Counted from the stretch's first letter, positions 1 to 10,501 are shown. The stretch is 64,000 nucleotides of DNA from an uncultured Salinimicrobium sp. (GCA_946887075.1 CAMPKA010000015.1:1-64000); one strand, 5' to 3'. The notes: generated by a model from the sequence alone, not told the origin. Numbers and translations: made by a program.

Positions 1-528
1 TGGAGATTCCTTTTTGGCTTCAGGAGTTTCCTTTTTTGGTGCCGGAGTTTCCTTTGCTGCCTTTGGAGCTTCTTTAGCGGATCCGGTTTCCGGAGCCGGT
101 TCGGTCGATTTTTTCCGACCTGCACGCCTTGTAGATTTCTTCTTCTCGGGCTTGTTCACATTGTAGATCTCATTGAAATCCACGAGTTCGATCAGCGCCA
201 TATCCGCATTGTCCCCGAGCCGGTTTCCAAGCTTGATGATCCTGGTATATCCTCCAGGACGCTCCCCGACTTTGGGAGCAACTTCCCGGAAAAGTTCAGA
301 GATCGCTGCCTTATCCCGAAGTTTGCTAAACACAAGCCTCCTGTTGTGGGTAGTATCTTCCTTGGACTTTGTGATCACCGGTTCCACGAACTGCTTAAGG
401 GCCTTTGCCTTGGCTACTGTCGTATTGATCCTCTTATGTTCGATAAGGGAACAGGCCATGTTGGCCAGCATCGCTTTGCGGTGTGCCGTCTGCCTTCCCA
501 AATGGTTTATTTTCTTTCCGTGTCTCAT
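1..528 (-). CDS. rplQ: Large ribosomal subunit protein L17 (3' end cut by window)
   Basis: Protein of the 50S subunit near the peptide exit. The start ATG reads [12 protein letters not shown], the conserved L17 opening, and the body contains RPGGYTRI, typical of the family. The first ~120 residues match the usual L17 length. They are followed by an Ala/Lys/Glu/Pro-rich tail of at least 50 residues with no stop before the window edge. Such charged tails are known from other Bacteroidota L17 proteins. It is the last gene of the alpha-operon part, 66 nt behind rpoA. Confidence 0.97.
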   Translation of the reverse strand, partial: MRHGKKINHLGRQTAHRKAMLANMACSLIEHKRINTTVAKAKALKQFVEPVITKSKEDTTHNRRLVFSKLRDKAAISELFREVAPKVGERPGGYTRIIKLGNRLGDNADMALIELVDFNEIYNVNKPEKKKSTRRAGRKKSTEPAPETGSAKEAPKAAKETPAPKKETPEAKKESP

Positions 529-594
529 TGTATCAGATGTTAGGGGGAGATCTGCGCCTTGTACTTCAGATACTCAGTCTCACCCATCGGGTAT

Positions 595-1587
595 TTAGTC
601 TTTATCTAATTTATATTTCGAAAGGTCCATTCCAAAGTTCAGACCTTTGTTGTTGACAAGCTCTTCAAGTTCGGTAAGCGACTTCTTTCCGAAATTGCGG
701 AACTTCATCAGGTCGTTCTTGTTGTAGGACACGAGATCCCCTAATGTATCGACCTCAGCTGCCTTCAAGCAGTTCAACGCTCTTACAGAAAGATCCATAT
801 CGACCAGTTTGGTCTTGAGCAACTGTCGCATGTGTAGCGATTCCTCATCATAGGTCTCGGTTTGAGCGATCTCGTCAGCCTCAAGGGTAATCCTCTCATC
901 AGAGAACAGCATGAAATGGTGGATAAGCGTTTTGGCCGCTTCGGTCAATGCATCCTTAGGATGAATGGATCCGTCAGTAGTGATCTCGAACACCAGTTTT
1001 TCATAATCCGTTTTCTGTTCCACCCGATAGTTCTCAATGCTGTACTTCACATTCTTGATCGGGGTATAGATCGAGTCGGTATAGATCGTTCCTAAGGGGG
1101 CATTTGCCTTCTTGTTCTCCTCTGCCGGTACATAACCTCTTCCCTTCTCCACGGTCACCTCCATACTGAGATTGACCTTTTTGTCCATATTGCAGATGAC
1201 CAGGTCCGGATTGAGGATCTGAAATCCTGAGATGAACTTCTGAAAATGTCCAGCGGTCAATTGATCCTGACCTGACACAGAAATGGTAACGGCCTCATTG
1301 TCAATTTCATCGATCTGCCTCTTGAACCTGACCTGCTTGAGGTTGAGAATGATCTCGGTCACGTCTTCTACCACACCGGGTATCGTAGAGAACTCATGAT
1401 CGACATCTTCGATCCTGACCGAAGTGATCGCGAATCCCTCGAGGGAAGATAAGAGTACTCTCCTTAAAGCGTTACCAACGGTCAATCCGTAACCTGGTTC
1501 CAAAGGACGAAATTCAAATTTCCCTTCGAAATCAGTGGAATCGATCATTATAACTTTATCGGGCTTCTGAAAATTTAATATTGCCAT
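595..1587 (-). CDS. rpoA: DNA-directed RNA polymerase subunit alpha
   Basis: Assembly platform of RNA polymerase. The 330 residues comprise the N-terminal dimerisation domain (about 1-230, with the motif [14 protein letters not shown] near residue 38) and, after a linker, the C-terminal domain (about 255-315, with [10 protein letters not shown] and the helix-hairpin-helix stretch NFGKKSL) that contacts promoter DNA and activators. Length is normal for the family. It sits between rpsD (20 nt upstream) and rplQ, the standard alpha-operon order. Confidence 0.99.
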   Translation of the reverse strand: MAILNFQKPDKVIMIDSTDFEGKFEFRPLEPGYGLTVGNALRRVLLSSLEGFAITSVRIEDVDHEFSTIPGVVEDVTEIILNLKQVRFKRQIDEIDNEAVTISVSGQDQLTAGHFQKFISGFQILNPDLVICNMDKKVNLSMEVTVEKGRGYVPAEENKKANAPLGTIYTDSIYTPIKNVKYSIENYRVEQKTDYEKLVFEITTDGSIHPKDALTEAAKTLIHHFMLFSDERITLEADEIAQTETYDEESLHMRQLLKTKLVDMDLSVRALNCLKAAEVDTLGDLVSYNKNDLMKFRNFGKKSLTELEELVNNKGLNFGMDLSKYKLDKD

Positions 1588-1607
1588 ATTACGACTTCTG
1601 TGAATGA

Positions 1608-2213
1608 TTACTTCGAATATAATTCGACGATGAATTGTTCATTGATGTTTTCGGGAATTTGCACCCGGCCCGGTACGGAAACAAAAGTTCCCTCCTTGGT
1701 CTCGCGATTAAAGGTGATCCACTCGTATACGCTGCTCGAATTCGAAAGGGACTCCTGGATAGCGGTAAGGGATTTGGATTTCTCCCTGACCCCTACGACA
1801 TCACCTGCCTTAACCTGGTAGGAAGGGATGTTCACGATTTCGCCGTTCACGGTGATATGTCTGTGAGAGACGAGCTGCCGCGCCCCTCTCCTGGAAGGGG
1901 ATATCCCCATCCGGTATACCACATTGTCCAGTCTGGACTCACACAATTGCAGCAATACCTCCCCGGTAATTCCCTGTGCCCTGGTGGCCTTTTCGAACAT
2001 ATTGCGGAACTGACGCTCCAGAATGCCATAGGTGTACTTGGCTTTCTGCTTTTCCATCAGCTGTACGGCATATTCAGATTTCTTTCCCCGGCGACGGTTG
2101 TTACCGTGCTGCCCCGGAGGGTAATTTCTCTTTTCGAAGGATTTGTCATCCCCGAAGATAGCTTCCCCGAATTTACGGGCGATTTTAGTCTTTGGACCAG
2201 TATATCTTGCCAT
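1608..2213 (-). CDS. rpsD: Small ribosomal subunit protein S4
   Basis: Primary 16S rRNA-binding protein and, in several bacteria, a translational repressor of its own operon. The 201-residue protein opens [16 protein letters not shown] and carries the S4 RNA-binding domain (about residues 95-155, with [12 protein letters not shown] and [13 protein letters not shown]). The N-terminal region has no Cys cluster, so this is the zinc-free form. It is preceded by an 84-nt gap holding a possible regulatory stem-loop, the largest spacing in the alpha-operon part. Confidence 0.99.
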   Translation of the reverse strand: MARYTGPKTKIARKFGEAIFGDDKSFEKRNYPPGQHGNNRRRGKKSEYAVQLMEKQKAKYTYGILERQFRNMFEKATRAQGITGEVLLQLCESRLDNVVYRMGISPSRRGARQLVSHRHITVNGEIVNIPSYQVKAGDVVGVREKSKSLTAIQESLSNSSSVYEWITFNRETKEGTFVSVPGRVQIPENINEQFIVELYSK

Positions 2214-2230
2214 TTAAATTGATTTTGAAA

Positions 2231-2280
2231 GAAAACGATCAGGAATTAAGGTCTCTTTCCTTCGCTGATCTCGCGTTTTC
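2231..2280 (-). promoter_or_regulatory. Candidate S4 leader stem-loop in front of rpsD
   Basis: In the rpsK-rpsD gap the mRNA can form a 12-bp stem in two 6-bp blocks. GAAAAC pairs with GTTTTC (2275-2280 with 2231-2236) and GATCAG pairs with CTGATC (2265-2270 with 2237-2242). A 4-nt bulge separates them on the 5' side and the loop is 22 nt. The stem ends 17 nt before the rpsD ATG, so it could affect initiation. S4 leaders are known in other phyla; a role here is inference. Confidence 0.45.
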
Positions 2281-2297
2281 CCTGTTATACTTATTGA

Positions 2298-2687
2298 TTA
2301 AACTCTTCGTCTTTTAGGAGGCCGACATCCGTTGTGCGGCAATGGGGTAACATCGATGATCTCGGTTACCTCGATTCCGGAATTGTGCAGGGAGCGGATT
2401 GCGGATTCCCTTCCGTTTCCAGGACCTTTCACATATACCTTCACCTTTCGGAGTCCCGCCTCATGAGCTACTTTTGACGCATCCTCAGCAGCGAGCTGAG
2501 CGGCATAAGGAGTGTTTTTCTTGGATCCCCTGAAGCCCATCTTTCCGGCAGAAGACCAGGAGATGACATCTCCTTTCTTGTTGGTAAGGGAGATGATGAT
2601 GTTATTGAAGGAAGCTGTTACGTGTGCCTCTCCAACAGACTCAATATTTACCTTACGCTTCTTTTGCGTTGCTTTTGCTTTTGCCAT
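2298..2687 (-). CDS. rpsK: Small ribosomal subunit protein S11
   Basis: 30S platform protein lining the mRNA exit path. The 129 residues contain the conserved [33 protein letters not shown] and the C-terminal [24 protein letters not shown] end, here [18 protein letters not shown]. Length is normal. It lies 8 nt behind rpsM and is presumably co-transcribed with it. Confidence 0.99.
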   Translation of the reverse strand: MAKAKATQKKRKVNIESVGEAHVTASFNNIIISLTNKKGDVISWSSAGKMGFRGSKKNTPYAAQLAAEDASKVAHEAGLRKVKVYVKGPGNGRESAIRSLHNSGIEVTEIIDVTPLPHNGCRPPKRRRV

Positions 2688-2695
2688 CCTATTTA

Positions 2696-3070
2696 TTATT
2701 TAGTCGCCTTCTTCTTGTTGGCAACTGTTTTTCGTCTTCCTTTTCTTGTTCTGGAGTTGTTCTTGGTCCGTTGCCCCCTAAGCGGAAGACCAGCCCTGTG
2801 CCGGATTCCCCGGTAACTCCCGATATCCATCAGTCGCTTGATGCTCAACTGGATCTCTGAACGCAACTCTCCTTCGATCTTGTAGGAACCGACGGCCTCC
2901 CGGATTCTTCCGATCTCGTCATCATTCCAGTCGGAGACCTTTTTCCCTTCTTCGACATCGGCCTCTTTAAGGATCTCCTGGGCCCGGCTCTTTCCGATCC
3001 CGAAAATATAGGTCAGAGCTATAACGCCTCGCTTTTGTTTTGGTATGTCAACACCTGCAATTCTAGCCAT
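2696..3070 (-). CDS. rpsM: Small ribosomal subunit protein S13
   Basis: 30S head protein contacting the 50S subunit and P-site tRNA. The 124 residues open [10 protein letters not shown] and include the helix-two-turn-helix region ([13 protein letters not shown]), the motif [18 protein letters not shown] and a basic C-terminal tail. It follows rpmJ by 2 nt; the tight spacing suggests translational coupling. Confidence 0.99.
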   Translation of the reverse strand: MARIAGVDIPKQKRGVIALTYIFGIGKSRAQEILKEADVEEGKKVSDWNDDEIGRIREAVGSYKIEGELRSEIQLSIKRLMDIGSYRGIRHRAGLPLRGQRTKNNSRTRKGRRKTVANKKKATK

Positions 3071-3072
3071 AA

Positions 3073-3189
3073 CTACCCTTGTCTTTGTTTAAATTTTGGA
3101 TTCTTCTTGTTAATCACGTACAATCTGCCTTTTCTACGCACAATCTTGCACTCGGCACTTCTTTTTTTAATTGATGCTCTAACCTTCAT
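3073..3189 (-). CDS. rpmJ: Large ribosomal subunit protein L36
   Basis: A 38-residue protein, [15 protein letters not shown] to NPKFKQRQG, found by reading the gap between infA and rpsM. It is a 50S protein near the peptidyl-transferase base. It keeps only one Cys (residue 14), so the usual Cys/His zinc site of L36 is lost and this is the zinc-independent form. The start lies 5 nt after the infA stop and the stop 2 nt before rpsM. Confidence 0.97.
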   Translation of the reverse strand: MKVRASIKKRSAECKIVRRKGRLYVINKKNPKFKQRQG

Positions 3190-3194
3190 AGTTA

Positions 3195-3410
3195 TTAGTA
3201 TCTGTAAGTTATTCGAGCCTTAGATAGATCGTATGGGCTCATTTCTAGTTTAACTTTATCCCCGGGCAGAAGCTTGATGTAATGCATCCGCATCTTCCCT
3301 GAGATATGAGCAGTCACAACATGACCGTTTTCCAGTTCTACACGAAACATCGCGTTGGACAATGCCTCGATGATTGTTCCGTCCTGTTCTATTGCCGGTT
3401 GTTTCGCCAT
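3195..3410 (-). CDS. infA: Translation initiation factor IF-1
   Basis: Binds the ribosomal A site during initiation. The 71 residues form a single S1-type OB fold ([16 protein letters not shown], then [20 protein letters not shown] and [21 protein letters not shown]), the family's exact length. One nt separates it from the secY stop. Location between secY and rpmJ is standard. Confidence 0.99.
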   Translation of the reverse strand: MAKQPAIEQDGTIIEALSNAMFRVELENGHVVTAHISGKMRMHYIKLLPGDKVKLEMSPYDLSKARITYRY

Positions 3411-3411
3411 A

Positions 3412-4749
3412 TTATGCTACTGCTTTTCTGTTTTTACCGGTTTTCATGAGTCCGTCATAGTGCCTGTTAAGCAAGTATGAATTCACCTGCTGCATGGTGT
3501 CGATCGCAACTCCCACCATAATCAGCAATGATGTACCGCCAAAGAACAGCGCCCATCCGGCCTGAACTCCCAGCAACGAAACGATGATCGCAGGAAACAC
3601 TGCAATCAAGGCCAGGAATATGGAACCCGGAAGGGTGATCTGAGACATGATCCTGTCAAGGAATTCCGCAGTCTCTGTTCCGGGACGTATCCCCGGGATG
3701 AAACCACCGCTCCTTTTCAGATCATCTGCCATTTTATTTGTAGGTACGGTAATCGCGGTGTAAAAGTACGTAAAAATAATAATTAACAGCGCGAAGACCA
3801 GGTTGTACCAGAATCCGAAGATATCGTTGAAAGCGGCAGTCACTCCCTGGGCAGTCTCCGATTCTGAAAGACCTGCCACCGCTGCCGGAATGAACATGAT
3901 CGCCTGAGCAAAAATGATCGGCATGACCCCGGAGGCGTTTAGCTTTAGGGGAATATACTGACGCGAACCAAAAACATTCTTTTCATACCCGCCTGAAGCG
4001 GTTCTCCTGGCGTATTGCACCGGAATCTGCCGTACGGCCATCACCAGCATAACGCTTGCCAGGATAATGGCAAACCAGATGACCAGTTCGATCAGAATCA
4101 TGATCACCCCGCCGTTGGACTCGAACACCCTGGAGGCGAACTCCTGGATGAAGGCCTGGGGCAGCGTAGCAATGATCCCTACCATGATCAACAGGGAAAT
4201 TCCGTTTCCGATCCCCTTGTCCGTGATCTTCTCTCCCAGCCACATCGCGAAGATCGTTCCCGTGGCAAGAATGATTACCGAGGAGGCCACGAAAGTCACT
4301 GTACTGTCTAGAAGGAATGCGCTCGGAGGGAGCGTTGCGAACAGGTTATAGATATAACCCGGTCCCTGGACCAGGGTAATGGCAATGGTCAGCCAGCGGG
4401 TAATCTGATTGATCCGTCTCCGGCCGCTCTCGCCTTCTTTCTGCAGTTTCTGCAGGTAAGGCACCGCTATCCCCATCAGCTGAACCACAATGGATGCAGA
4501 GATATAAGGCATAATCCCCAGTGCAAAAACTGAAGCATTGGAAAAAGCGCCTCCTGTAAAGGCATTGAGGAGCCCCAGAAGACCTCCGTCAGTCTGTGTG
4601 GAGAGGTTGGCGAGCTGGGAAGCATCGATTCCGGGAAGCACAACCTGCGCTCCGAACCGATAGACCAACAGCAATCCCAAGGTAACCAGGATCCTGTTCT
4701 TCAGCTCCTCAATCTTCCAGATATTCTTTAAAGTATTGACGAATTTCAT
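3412..4749 (-). CDS. secY: Protein translocase subunit SecY
   Basis: Channel-forming subunit of the SecYEG translocon in the inner membrane. The 445-residue protein has the expected ten hydrophobic segments, the N-terminal PGID and plug region, [14 protein letters not shown] in TM2, and the cytoplasmic loop with GFIPGIRPG near residue 350. It lies 9 nt behind rplO in the spc-operon part. Confidence 0.99.
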   Translation of the reverse strand: MKFVNTLKNIWKIEELKNRILVTLGLLLVYRFGAQVVLPGIDASQLANLSTQTDGGLLGLLNAFTGGAFSNASVFALGIMPYISASIVVQLMGIAVPYLQKLQKEGESGRRRINQITRWLTIAITLVQGPGYIYNLFATLPPSAFLLDSTVTFVASSVIILATGTIFAMWLGEKITDKGIGNGISLLIMVGIIATLPQAFIQEFASRVFESNGGVIMILIELVIWFAIILASVMLVMAVRQIPVQYARRTASGGYEKNVFGSRQYIPLKLNASGVMPIIFAQAIMFIPAAVAGLSESETAQGVTAAFNDIFGFWYNLVFALLIIIFTYFYTAITVPTNKMADDLKRSGGFIPGIRPGTETAEFLDRIMSQITLPGSIFLALIAVFPAIIVSLLGVQAGWALFFGGTSLLIMVGVAIDTMQQVNSYLLNRHYDGLMKTGKNRKAVA

Positions 4750-4758
4750 CCTTATCTA

Positions 4759-5217
4759 TTATAAAGTAACAGCTTCACCACCGGCCGCTTCAATAGCTTG
4801 CTTCGCTGAGGCAGTAAATTTATGAACAGATATTTTCAACTTTGCTTTTAATTCTCCCCTTCCCAATATCTTGACAAGTTCGTTTTTTCCGGCAAGTCCG
4901 TTTGCGACAAGAACATCCATGTCCACGGTGTCCTTGATCCGCCCGTCATCGACCAGTTTCTGGAGCGTATCCAGGTTGATTCCCTGGTATTCCTTTCTGT
5001 TGATGTTGGTAAACCCGAATTTTGGAACCCGTCTCTGAAGTGGCATCTGACCTCCTTCGAAACCGATCTTCCTGGAATATCCTGACCGCGACTTTGCCCC
5101 TTTATGACCACGGGTGGCAGTGCCGCCCTTTCCGGATCCTTCCCCACGGCCTACGCGCTTGCTGTTTCTCTGAACTGAACCTTTTGCAGGTTTTAAGTTA
5201 CTTAAATCCATTTGCAC
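4759..5217 (-). CDS. rplO: Large ribosomal subunit protein L15
   Basis: 50S assembly protein. The 152 residues have the Gly/Lys/Arg-rich N-terminal extension (RVGRGEGSGKGGTATRGHKG) typical of L15, followed by the globular domain with EGGQMPLQRRVPKFGF. Length and order (after rpmD by 3 nt) are standard. Confidence 0.99.
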   Translation of the reverse strand: MQMDLSNLKPAKGSVQRNSKRVGRGEGSGKGGTATRGHKGAKSRSGYSRKIGFEGGQMPLQRRVPKFGFTNINRKEYQGINLDTLQKLVDDGRIKDTVDMDVLVANGLAGKNELVKILGRGELKAKLKISVHKFTASAKQAIEAAGGEAVTL

Positions 5218-5220
5218 TTA

Positions 5221-5403
5221 TTATTTTGTCTCCTCAGTGGAAACCAGGTGTTTTACTTTGCTTACCATACCCAGGATGTTCGGTGAATTCTCATGTTCCA
5301 CTACCTGGCCGATCTTGCGAAGGCCCAGGGCTTCCAAAGTACGTTTTTGGTTCTGGGTACGTTTGATCGCACTTTTGACCTGAGTTACTTTTATTTTTCC
5401 CAT
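5221..5403 (-). CDS. rpmD: Large ribosomal subunit protein L30
   Basis: Small 50S protein of 60 residues (MGKIKVTQVKSAIKRTQNQK), matching the short bacterial L30 with a central LGLRKIGQ motif. It is 11 nt behind rpsE and 3 nt ahead of rplO. Confidence 0.98.
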   Translation of the reverse strand: MGKIKVTQVKSAIKRTQNQKRTLEALGLRKIGQVVEHENSPNILGMVSKVKHLVSTEETK

Positions 5404-5414
5404 TTCCCTGTGAA

Positions 5415-5939
5415 TTATCCTTTAAATACTTTTTCAAGTGAGATTCCTCTCTGCTTGGCCACAGTCTCGGCACTCCTCAGTTGCAGCAAAGCATCAAAAG
5501 TCGCCTTGACCACGTTGTGAGGGTTCGAGGAACCCTGGTTCTTTGAGAGGACATCATGCACTCCCACGGCCTCAAGGACGGAACGGATCGCACCACCTGC
5601 GATGACTCCCGTACCGGGAGCAGCCGGCAACAACATCACTCTGGCCCCTCCGTACTTACCTTTCTGTTCATGTGGAAGCGTCCCTTTATTAAGCGGGATA
5701 CGCACCAGGTTCTTCTTGGCATCCTCTACCGCCTTGGAAATGGCGTCAGCGACCTCCTTGGATTTTCCCAGCCCATGGCCCACAACACCGTTTTCATCCC
5801 CTACAACCACAATGGCGGAAAAACCGAATGCCCTTCCTCCTTTGGTGACCTTGGTGACACGTTGTACGCCGACTAGCCGGTCCTTTAATTCGAGACCGCC
5901 TGGTTTAACAAGTTCTACGTTTTTATAATCCTGATACAT
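5415..5939 (-). CDS. rpsE: Small ribosomal subunit protein S5
   Basis: 30S protein at the mRNA entry channel involved in decoding fidelity. The 174 residues hold a dsRNA-binding-like domain ([25 protein letters not shown]) and the C-terminal domain with [21 protein letters not shown]. Length is normal. It follows rplR by 5 nt. Confidence 0.99.
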   Translation of the reverse strand: MYQDYKNVELVKPGGLELKDRLVGVQRVTKVTKGGRAFGFSAIVVVGDENGVVGHGLGKSKEVADAISKAVEDAKKNLVRIPLNKGTLPHEQKGKYGGARVMLLPAAPGTGVIAGGAIRSVLEAVGVHDVLSKNQGSSNPHNVVKATFDALLQLRSAETVAKQRGISLEKVFKG

Positions 5940-5944
5940 ATCTT

Positions 5945-6301
5945 CTAGAATTTAAGACCACCTTCCCGGGCGCCTTCTGCTAATGATTTAACTCTTCCGT
6001 GGTAAAGGTATCCTCCTCTGTCAAAGGCGATGTTCTGAATACCTGCTTTAAGCGCTTTTTCAGCAATGGCTTTTCCAACCAGTGCGGCCTGTTCCTGCTT
6101 GTTGGCTTCCTTGGAAGCAACATCCTTATCTCTTGAAGAAGCGGCAACGATTGTCGTTCCATCCACGTCATTCACAATCTGAGCATAGATCTCCTTATTG
6201 CTTCGGAACACAGACAATCTTGGACGGGTACCTGTACCCATCACATCCTTACGGATCCTCTTCCTGATTTTAGTTCTTCTGTCTTGCTTTGATACTGCCA
6301 T
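5945..6301 (-). CDS. rplR: Large ribosomal subunit protein L18
   Basis: 5S rRNA-binding protein of the central protuberance. The 118 residues contain [20 protein letters not shown] and the end [25 protein letters not shown], typical of the family. It is 11 nt behind rplF. Confidence 0.99.
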   Translation of the reverse strand: MAVSKQDRRTKIRKRIRKDVMGTGTRPRLSVFRSNKEIYAQIVNDVDGTTIVAASSRDKDVASKEANKQEQAALVGKAIAEKALKAGIQNIAFDRGGYLYHGRVKSLAEGAREGGLKF

Positions 6302-6312
6302 GTCTAATCTTA

Positions 6313-6855
6313 TTAAGCTGATTTACCTGCTTTTCTTCTTAACTGCTCTCCTCTGAACTTGATTCCTTTTCCTTTGTAAGGTTCAGGTGCACGGAAAGAC
6401 CGGATTTTTGCAGCTACCTGGCCCACCAGCTGTTTGTCGAAGGAGGAAAGTTTGACAATCGGGTTCTTCCCCTTGTCAGAGACAGTCTCCACCTTAACTT
6501 CGGGTGGCAAATCTAGAACAATGTTATGAGAGTACCCAATGGCCAAATCGAGTTTCTGTCCCTGATTGGAGGCCCGATATCCGACTCCGACCAGTTCGAG
6601 TTCCTTGGTATATCCATTGGAGACCCCTTCGATCATATTGCTGATCAAAGCCCGGTAAAGACCGTGCTTTGCCTTTAGTTCCTTCTTATCCGAACTGCGC
6701 TCGAAAGTGATCACCTTATCCTCGATCTTCATTTCGATGTCCTTCACCTCCTGGGTCAGTTCTCCTAATTTTCCTTTTACGGTCACAATCCCGTCCTTGA
6801 GGTCTACTGTAACACCTTCAGGAATCGTGATTGGATTTTTACCTATTCTTGACAT
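6313..6855 (-). CDS. rplF: Large ribosomal subunit protein L6
   Basis: 50S protein near the factor-binding site. The 180 residues contain the two L6 repeats; it opens [15 protein letters not shown], and the second half has [19 protein letters not shown] and the signature [11 protein letters not shown]. Length is normal. It lies 19 nt behind rpsH. Confidence 0.99.
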   Translation of the reverse strand: MSRIGKNPITIPEGVTVDLKDGIVTVKGKLGELTQEVKDIEMKIEDKVITFERSSDKKELKAKHGLYRALISNMIEGVSNGYTKELELVGVGYRASNQGQKLDLAIGYSHNIVLDLPPEVKVETVSDKGKNPIVKLSSFDKQLVGQVAAKIRSFRAPEPYKGKGIKFRGEQLRRKAGKSA

Positions 6856-6874
6856 TTCTTTGCGTCTTTAAATA

Positions 6875-7273
6875 TTAGTAAACGTAGCACAGTACTTCCC
6901 CTCCAACTTTCTCCTGCTGTGCCTGCTTGCCGGTCATCACTCCGTGAGAAGTGGAAACGATGGCAATTCCGAGACCGTTCAGGATTCGGGGCAGTTCATT
7001 GGCTCCGGCATATTTCCGAAGACCGGGTTTACTGATTCTCTGGATCTTCTTGATCACAGGCTCCTTGGTAAGCCTGTCATATTTCAGGGCGATTTTGATG
7101 GTTCCCTGAGCGGTGTTGTCCTCAAACTTATAGCTCAGGATATAACCCTGGTCAAATAGGATCTTGGTGATCTCCTTTTTGAGATTGGAAGCAGGGATCT
7201 CAACCACTCTATGGTGGGCAGCAACCGCGTTCCTAATTCTCGTCAAATAATCTGCAATAGGATCTGTATTCAT
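6875..7273 (-). CDS. rpsH: Small ribosomal subunit protein S8
   Basis: Primary 16S rRNA-binding protein; in E. coli also the spc-operon repressor. The 132 residues open MNTDPIADYLTRIRNA and include the C-terminal signature GIAIVSTSHGVMTGKQA. The 66-nt gap in front of it holds a possible stem-loop. Confidence 0.99.
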   Translation of the reverse strand: MNTDPIADYLTRIRNAVAAHHRVVEIPASNLKKEITKILFDQGYILSYKFEDNTAQGTIKIALKYDRLTKEPVIKKIQRISKPGLRKYAGANELPRILNGLGIAIVSTSHGVMTGKQAQQEKVGGEVLCYVY

Positions 7274-7287
7274 TTATATTGATTTGC

Positions 7288-7323
7288 GGAAGTGGTTTTC
7301 GAGCCTGATGGGCTGAACCTTCC
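7288..7323 (-). promoter_or_regulatory. Weak candidate stem-loop in the rpsN-rpsH gap
   Basis: The mRNA strand can pair GGAAG with CTTCC and GTT with AAC across a small bulge, with an inner hairpin AGCC/GGCT (7302-7305 with 7311-7314). It ends about 15 nt before the rpsH start. S8 autoregulates in enterobacteria through a site elsewhere in the operon. Whether this structure has a role is unknown. Confidence 0.25.
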
Positions 7324-7339
7324 TCCAGTTCATGTTTAT

Positions 7340-7609
7340 TTACCAGCTCGCCTTTTTCACCCCGGGGATCAGTCCCTGGTTGGCCATTTCTCTGAAGGTG
7401 ACCCGGGAGATCCCGAATTGCCTCATATAACCTCTTGGCCGACCGGTTAGCTTGCATCGGTTGTGAAGCCTTACAGGAGAAGCATTCTTAGGCAGTTTCT
7501 GAAGTGCCTCAAAATCACCGGCCTCTTTGAGGGCCTTGCGTTTTGCAGCATACTTCTCTACCAGCTTTTGTCTCTTGACCTCACGGGCTTTCATTGATTC
7601 TTTAGCCAT
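7340..7609 (-). CDS. rpsN: Small ribosomal subunit protein S14
   Basis: 30S head protein. The 89 residues are the long, zinc-free form of S14 (no CxxC pairs), with the conserved [19 protein letters not shown] and the end [11 protein letters not shown]. It lies 3 nt behind rplE. Confidence 0.99.
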   Translation of the reverse strand: MAKESMKAREVKRQKLVEKYAAKRKALKEAGDFEALQKLPKNASPVRLHNRCKLTGRPRGYMRQFGISRVTFREMANQGLIPGVKKASW

Positions 7610-7612
7610 CTT

Positions 7613-8164
7613 TTATTGCTTTTTAAAGGGTAATCCCAGTTCGGTTAACAATGATTTCGCTTCCTTGTCCGTATTGGCTGTGGTCACGAAAGTGATATCC
7701 ATTCCGTTGATCCTGTTCACCTTGTCAATGTCGATCTCAGGAAAAATGATCTGCTCGGTTACCCCCAGGTTATAATTTCCTCTTCCGTCAAACCCGGTCG
7801 CCCGGATCCCGTTGAAATCACGGACCCTGGGTAGCGCTGAAGTAATCAGGCGGTCCAGAAATTCATACATGCGCTCACCACGAAGGGTCACTTTCGCCCC
7901 TATAGGCATTCCCTTACGCAGTTTGAAAGAGGCAACGTCCTTTTTGGATATTGTCGCAACTGCCTTTTGTCCCGTGATCGCCGTGAGTTCATCCACCGCA
8001 TGATCGATCAGCTTCTTATCCGCTACGGCCGCTCCGACACCGCGGCTCACCACGATCTTTTGCAATTTCGGGACCTCCATCACATTTGAATAGCTGAATT
8101 CCTCTGTCAGGGCAGGAATCACTCGTTCCCTATACTCCTGTTTAAGTCTTGGTACGTATCCCAT
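7613..8164 (-). CDS. rplE: Large ribosomal subunit protein L5
   Basis: 5S rRNA-binding protein that touches P-site tRNA. The 183 residues contain [42 protein letters not shown] and the family motif [17 protein letters not shown]. Length is normal. It is 2 nt behind rplX. Confidence 0.99.
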   Translation of the reverse strand: MGYVPRLKQEYRERVIPALTEEFSYSNVMEVPKLQKIVVSRGVGAAVADKKLIDHAVDELTAITGQKAVATISKKDVASFKLRKGMPIGAKVTLRGERMYEFLDRLITSALPRVRDFNGIRATGFDGRGNYNLGVTEQIIFPEIDIDKVNRINGMDITFVTTANTDKEAKSLLTELGLPFKKQ

Positions 8165-8166
8165 AA

Positions 8167-8478
8167 CTAAATTACTTCATTGGATTTTTTGGAAACCCGC
8201 ACTTTCTTTCCGTCTTCGATCCTGTATCCCACCCTTGTGGCGTCCCCGTTCTTATCGATAAGGGACAGGTTTGAGATATGCACAGCAGCTTCCTTCTTCT
8301 TAATTCCGCCCTGTGGGTTGGCCGCGCTAGGCTTCTCATGTTTAGAGACCATATTGACCCCTTCCACAATGGCTTTATTCTTATCCAGGAGCACCTTTTG
8401 TACCGTTCCCTCCTGACCTTTATGGTCTCCGGCGGTCACGCGAACCTTGTCTCCTGTTTTTATCTTAAGCTTTCTCAT
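8167..8478 (-). CDS. rplX: Large ribosomal subunit protein L24
   Basis: 50S assembly initiator. The 103 residues have the KOW motif near the N terminus ([21 protein letters not shown]) and the loop [15 protein letters not shown]. Length is normal. It is 12 nt behind rplN. Confidence 0.99.
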   Translation of the reverse strand: MRKLKIKTGDKVRVTAGDHKGQEGTVQKVLLDKNKAIVEGVNMVSKHEKPSAANPQGGIKKKEAAVHISNLSLIDKNGDATRVGYRIEDGKKVRVSKKSNEVI

Positions 8479-8490
8479 TTTATTTCGTTA

Positions 8491-8859
8491 TTACAGCACT
8501 TCCGGTGCCAATGATACGATCTTCATGAACTGCTTATCGCGAAGTTCACGCGCCACGGGACCAAATACCCGTGTTCCCCTCATCTCCCCGGTCGGGTTGA
8601 GCAGAACGCAGGCGTTATCATCAAACCTGATATAGGATCCGTCTGGCCGGCGTACTTCCTTTTTGGTACGAACAACAACTGCCGTTGAGACTGCACCTTT
8701 TTTCACGTTTCCGTTTGGGGTAGCCTCTTTAACGCTGACAACGATCTTGTCCCCGACAGAAGCGTATCTCCTGTTTGTACCGCCCAATACGCGAATCACC
8801 AAAACCTCTTTAGCTCCCGTATTGTCCGCAACTCTTAATCTAGACTCTTGTTGTACCAT
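8491..8859 (-). CDS. rplN: Large ribosomal subunit protein L14
   Basis: 50S interface protein and binding site of the silencing factor RsfS. The 122 residues open [20 protein letters not shown] and contain [29 protein letters not shown], typical of the family. It is 2 nt behind rpsQ. Confidence 0.99.
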   Translation of the reverse strand: MVQQESRLRVADNTGAKEVLVIRVLGGTNRRYASVGDKIVVSVKEATPNGNVKKGAVSTAVVVRTKKEVRRPDGSYIRFDDNACVLLNPTGEMRGTRVFGPVARELRDKQFMKIVSLAPEVL

Positions 8860-8861
8860 AA

Positions 8862-9119
8862 TTACTTCGCTCTTTCAATTATTTCTACTAGTCTCCAGCA
8901 CTTGGACTTACTGAGAGGTCGTGTTTCCATGATCCTTACCGTATCGCCGATATTGCAGTCATTGGTCTCGTCGTGTGCCACGTATTTTTTCGTCTTCAAA
9001 ACGAATTTCCCATACATGGGATGCTTGACCTTCTTAGTTTCAGAAACCACGATGGATTTCATCATCTTGTTGCTGGTCACAACACCTATACGTTCTTTTC
9101 TTAAGTTTCTTTTTTCCAT
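8862..9119 (-). CDS. rpsQ: Small ribosomal subunit protein S17
   Basis: Early-assembling 30S protein with an OB fold. The 85 residues contain [27 protein letters not shown] and [26 protein letters not shown]. It is 17 nt behind rpmC. Confidence 0.99.
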   Translation of the reverse strand: MEKRNLRKERIGVVTSNKMMKSIVVSETKKVKHPMYGKFVLKTKKYVAHDETNDCNIGDTVRIMETRPLSKSKCWRLVEIIERAK

Positions 9120-9136
9120 TTTCAGCAGAATAACAC

Positions 9137-9328
9137 TTATTGTTGTTCTCTTTTTGTTAACTCCGTAGCGAGTCGCGCTATAGATCGTCTTACAGTCCGA
9201 AGCTGTATTGGGTTCTCTAATGGCGACACAGCATGAGCCATCTTCAGGTCAGAATAATTCTTCCTTGTTCTGCCAAGTTCCTCCTGTAATTCTGCTACAG
9301 ACAATTCTTTGATTTCTGATTGTTTCAT
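9137..9328 (-). CDS. rpmC: Large ribosomal subunit protein L29
   Basis: Small alpha-helical 50S protein next to the tunnel exit. The 63 residues ([18 protein letters not shown]... [13 protein letters not shown]) match the family in length and sequence. It is 11 nt behind rplP. Confidence 0.98.
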   Translation of the reverse strand: MKQSEIKELSVAELQEELGRTRKNYSDLKMAHAVSPLENPIQLRTVRRSIARLATELTKREQQ

Positions 9329-9339
9329 AACGTCTCTAA

Positions 9340-9759
9340 TTATGCCTGATAATCTCGGGCCACGATGAACTTAGTTTTTACAGGGAGCTTTTGCGCCGCA
9401 AGACGAAGCGCCTCCTTGGCAACATCAAAAGGAACCCCTCCTATTTCAAAAAGGATCCTTCCGGGTTTCACCACTGCTGCCCAGTATTCCACGGCACCTT
9501 TCCCTTTACCCATCCGTACCTCAAGAGGTTTCTTGGTGATAGGCTTGTCCGGGAATATCTTGATCCAGAGAGATCCTTCCCGCTTCATGTAACGGGTAGC
9601 AGCAATACGCGCAGCTTCTATTTGTCTGGCAGTCACAAAATTGGAGTCAAGAGACTTGATCCCGAAGGTCCCGTTAGAAAGCCGGTGTCCCCTTTGGGAA
9701 ACGCCTTTCATCCGCCCCTTCTGCATCTTGCGATATTTTGTTCTTTTAGGCTGTAACAT
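9340..9759 (-). CDS. rplP: Large ribosomal subunit protein L16
   Basis: 50S protein at the A-site tRNA elbow. The 139 residues open [19 protein letters not shown] and contain [19 protein letters not shown], the classic L16 signature. It is 19 nt behind rpsC. Confidence 0.99.
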   Translation of the reverse strand: MLQPKRTKYRKMQKGRMKGVSQRGHRLSNGTFGIKSLDSNFVTARQIEAARIAATRYMKREGSLWIKIFPDKPITKKPLEVRMGKGKGAVEYWAAVVKPGRILFEIGGVPFDVAKEALRLAAQKLPVKTKFIVARDYQA

Positions 9760-9778
9760 TTTCTTTTACTTTAAAAAA

Positions 9779-10501
9779 TTACTTTCTACGACGTGATTTT
9801 GGTGCACCACTTCGTCCGGCTCCGGTCTTCCCGCCCTGCTTTTTGGCCATGCCAACAAGGGGAGAAAGTTCTCTTTTACCATACACCTCGCCTTTCATGA
9901 TCCACACTTTCACGCCAAGCCTACCATAAGTAGTATGGGCTTCGACAAGTGCAAAATCAATGTCGGCTCTAAAAGTAGACAATGGAATCCTGCCATCTTT
10001 ATAGGATTCGGAACGGGCCATCTCAGCACCGTTCAACCGCCCGGAGATCTCAATTTTGATCCCTTCAGCGTTCATCCTCATTGCAGCCGCGATAGCCATT
10101 TTTATCGCCCTTCGGTAAGAGATCCGATTCTCTACCTGTCTGGCGACGCTGGAAGCGACTAAATGCGCATCCAGTTCTGGTCTTTTGATCTCAAAGATGT
10201 TGATCTGGACCTCCTTGTCTGTGATCTTCTTCAACTCCTCCTTAAGCTTGTCTACCTCCTGGCCACCTTTCCCGATGATAATTCCGGGACGGGCAGTGGT
10301 GATAGTAACGGTTACAAGCTTCAGAGTGCGCTCGATGATCACTCTTGATACACTCGCTTTAGACAAACGAGCATGGATATATTTTCTAACCTTATCGTCT
10401 TCGGCAAGCTTATCGCCATAGTCATTTCCACCATACCAGTTGGATTCCCATCCCCTGATGATCCCAAGACGATTCCCGATTGGATTTGTTTTCTGTCCCA
10501 T
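9779..10501 (-). CDS. rpsC: Small ribosomal subunit protein S3
   Basis: 30S head protein forming the mRNA entry helicase with S4 and S5. The 240 residues start [18 protein letters not shown], contain a KH domain ([19 protein letters not shown]) and the C-terminal domain with [24 protein letters not shown]. The basic C-terminal tail is usual. It is 8 nt behind rplV. Confidence 0.99.
   Translation of the reverse strand: MGQKTNPIGNRLGIIRGWESNWYGGNDYGDKLAEDDKVRKYIHARLSKASVSRVIIERTLKLVTVTITTARPGIIIGKGGQEVDKLKEELKKITDKEVQINIFEIKRPELDAHLVASSVARQVENRISYRRAIKMAIAAAMRMNAEGIKIEISGRLNGAEMARSESYKDGRIPLSTFRADIDFALVEAHTTYGRLGVKVWIMKGEVYGKRELSPLVGMAKKQGGKTGAGRSGAPKSRRRK

Noticed and set aside
862..1095. Plus-strand open frames across the ribosomal block (for example within rpoA, rpsD, fusA)
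   Set aside because: All are antisense frames of well-identified genes with no family resemblance and no promoter.
7288..7323. S8 repressor site before rpsH
   Set aside because: Listed only as a weak stem-loop: it lacks any clear likeness to the S8 binding helix and the stem is short and bulged.
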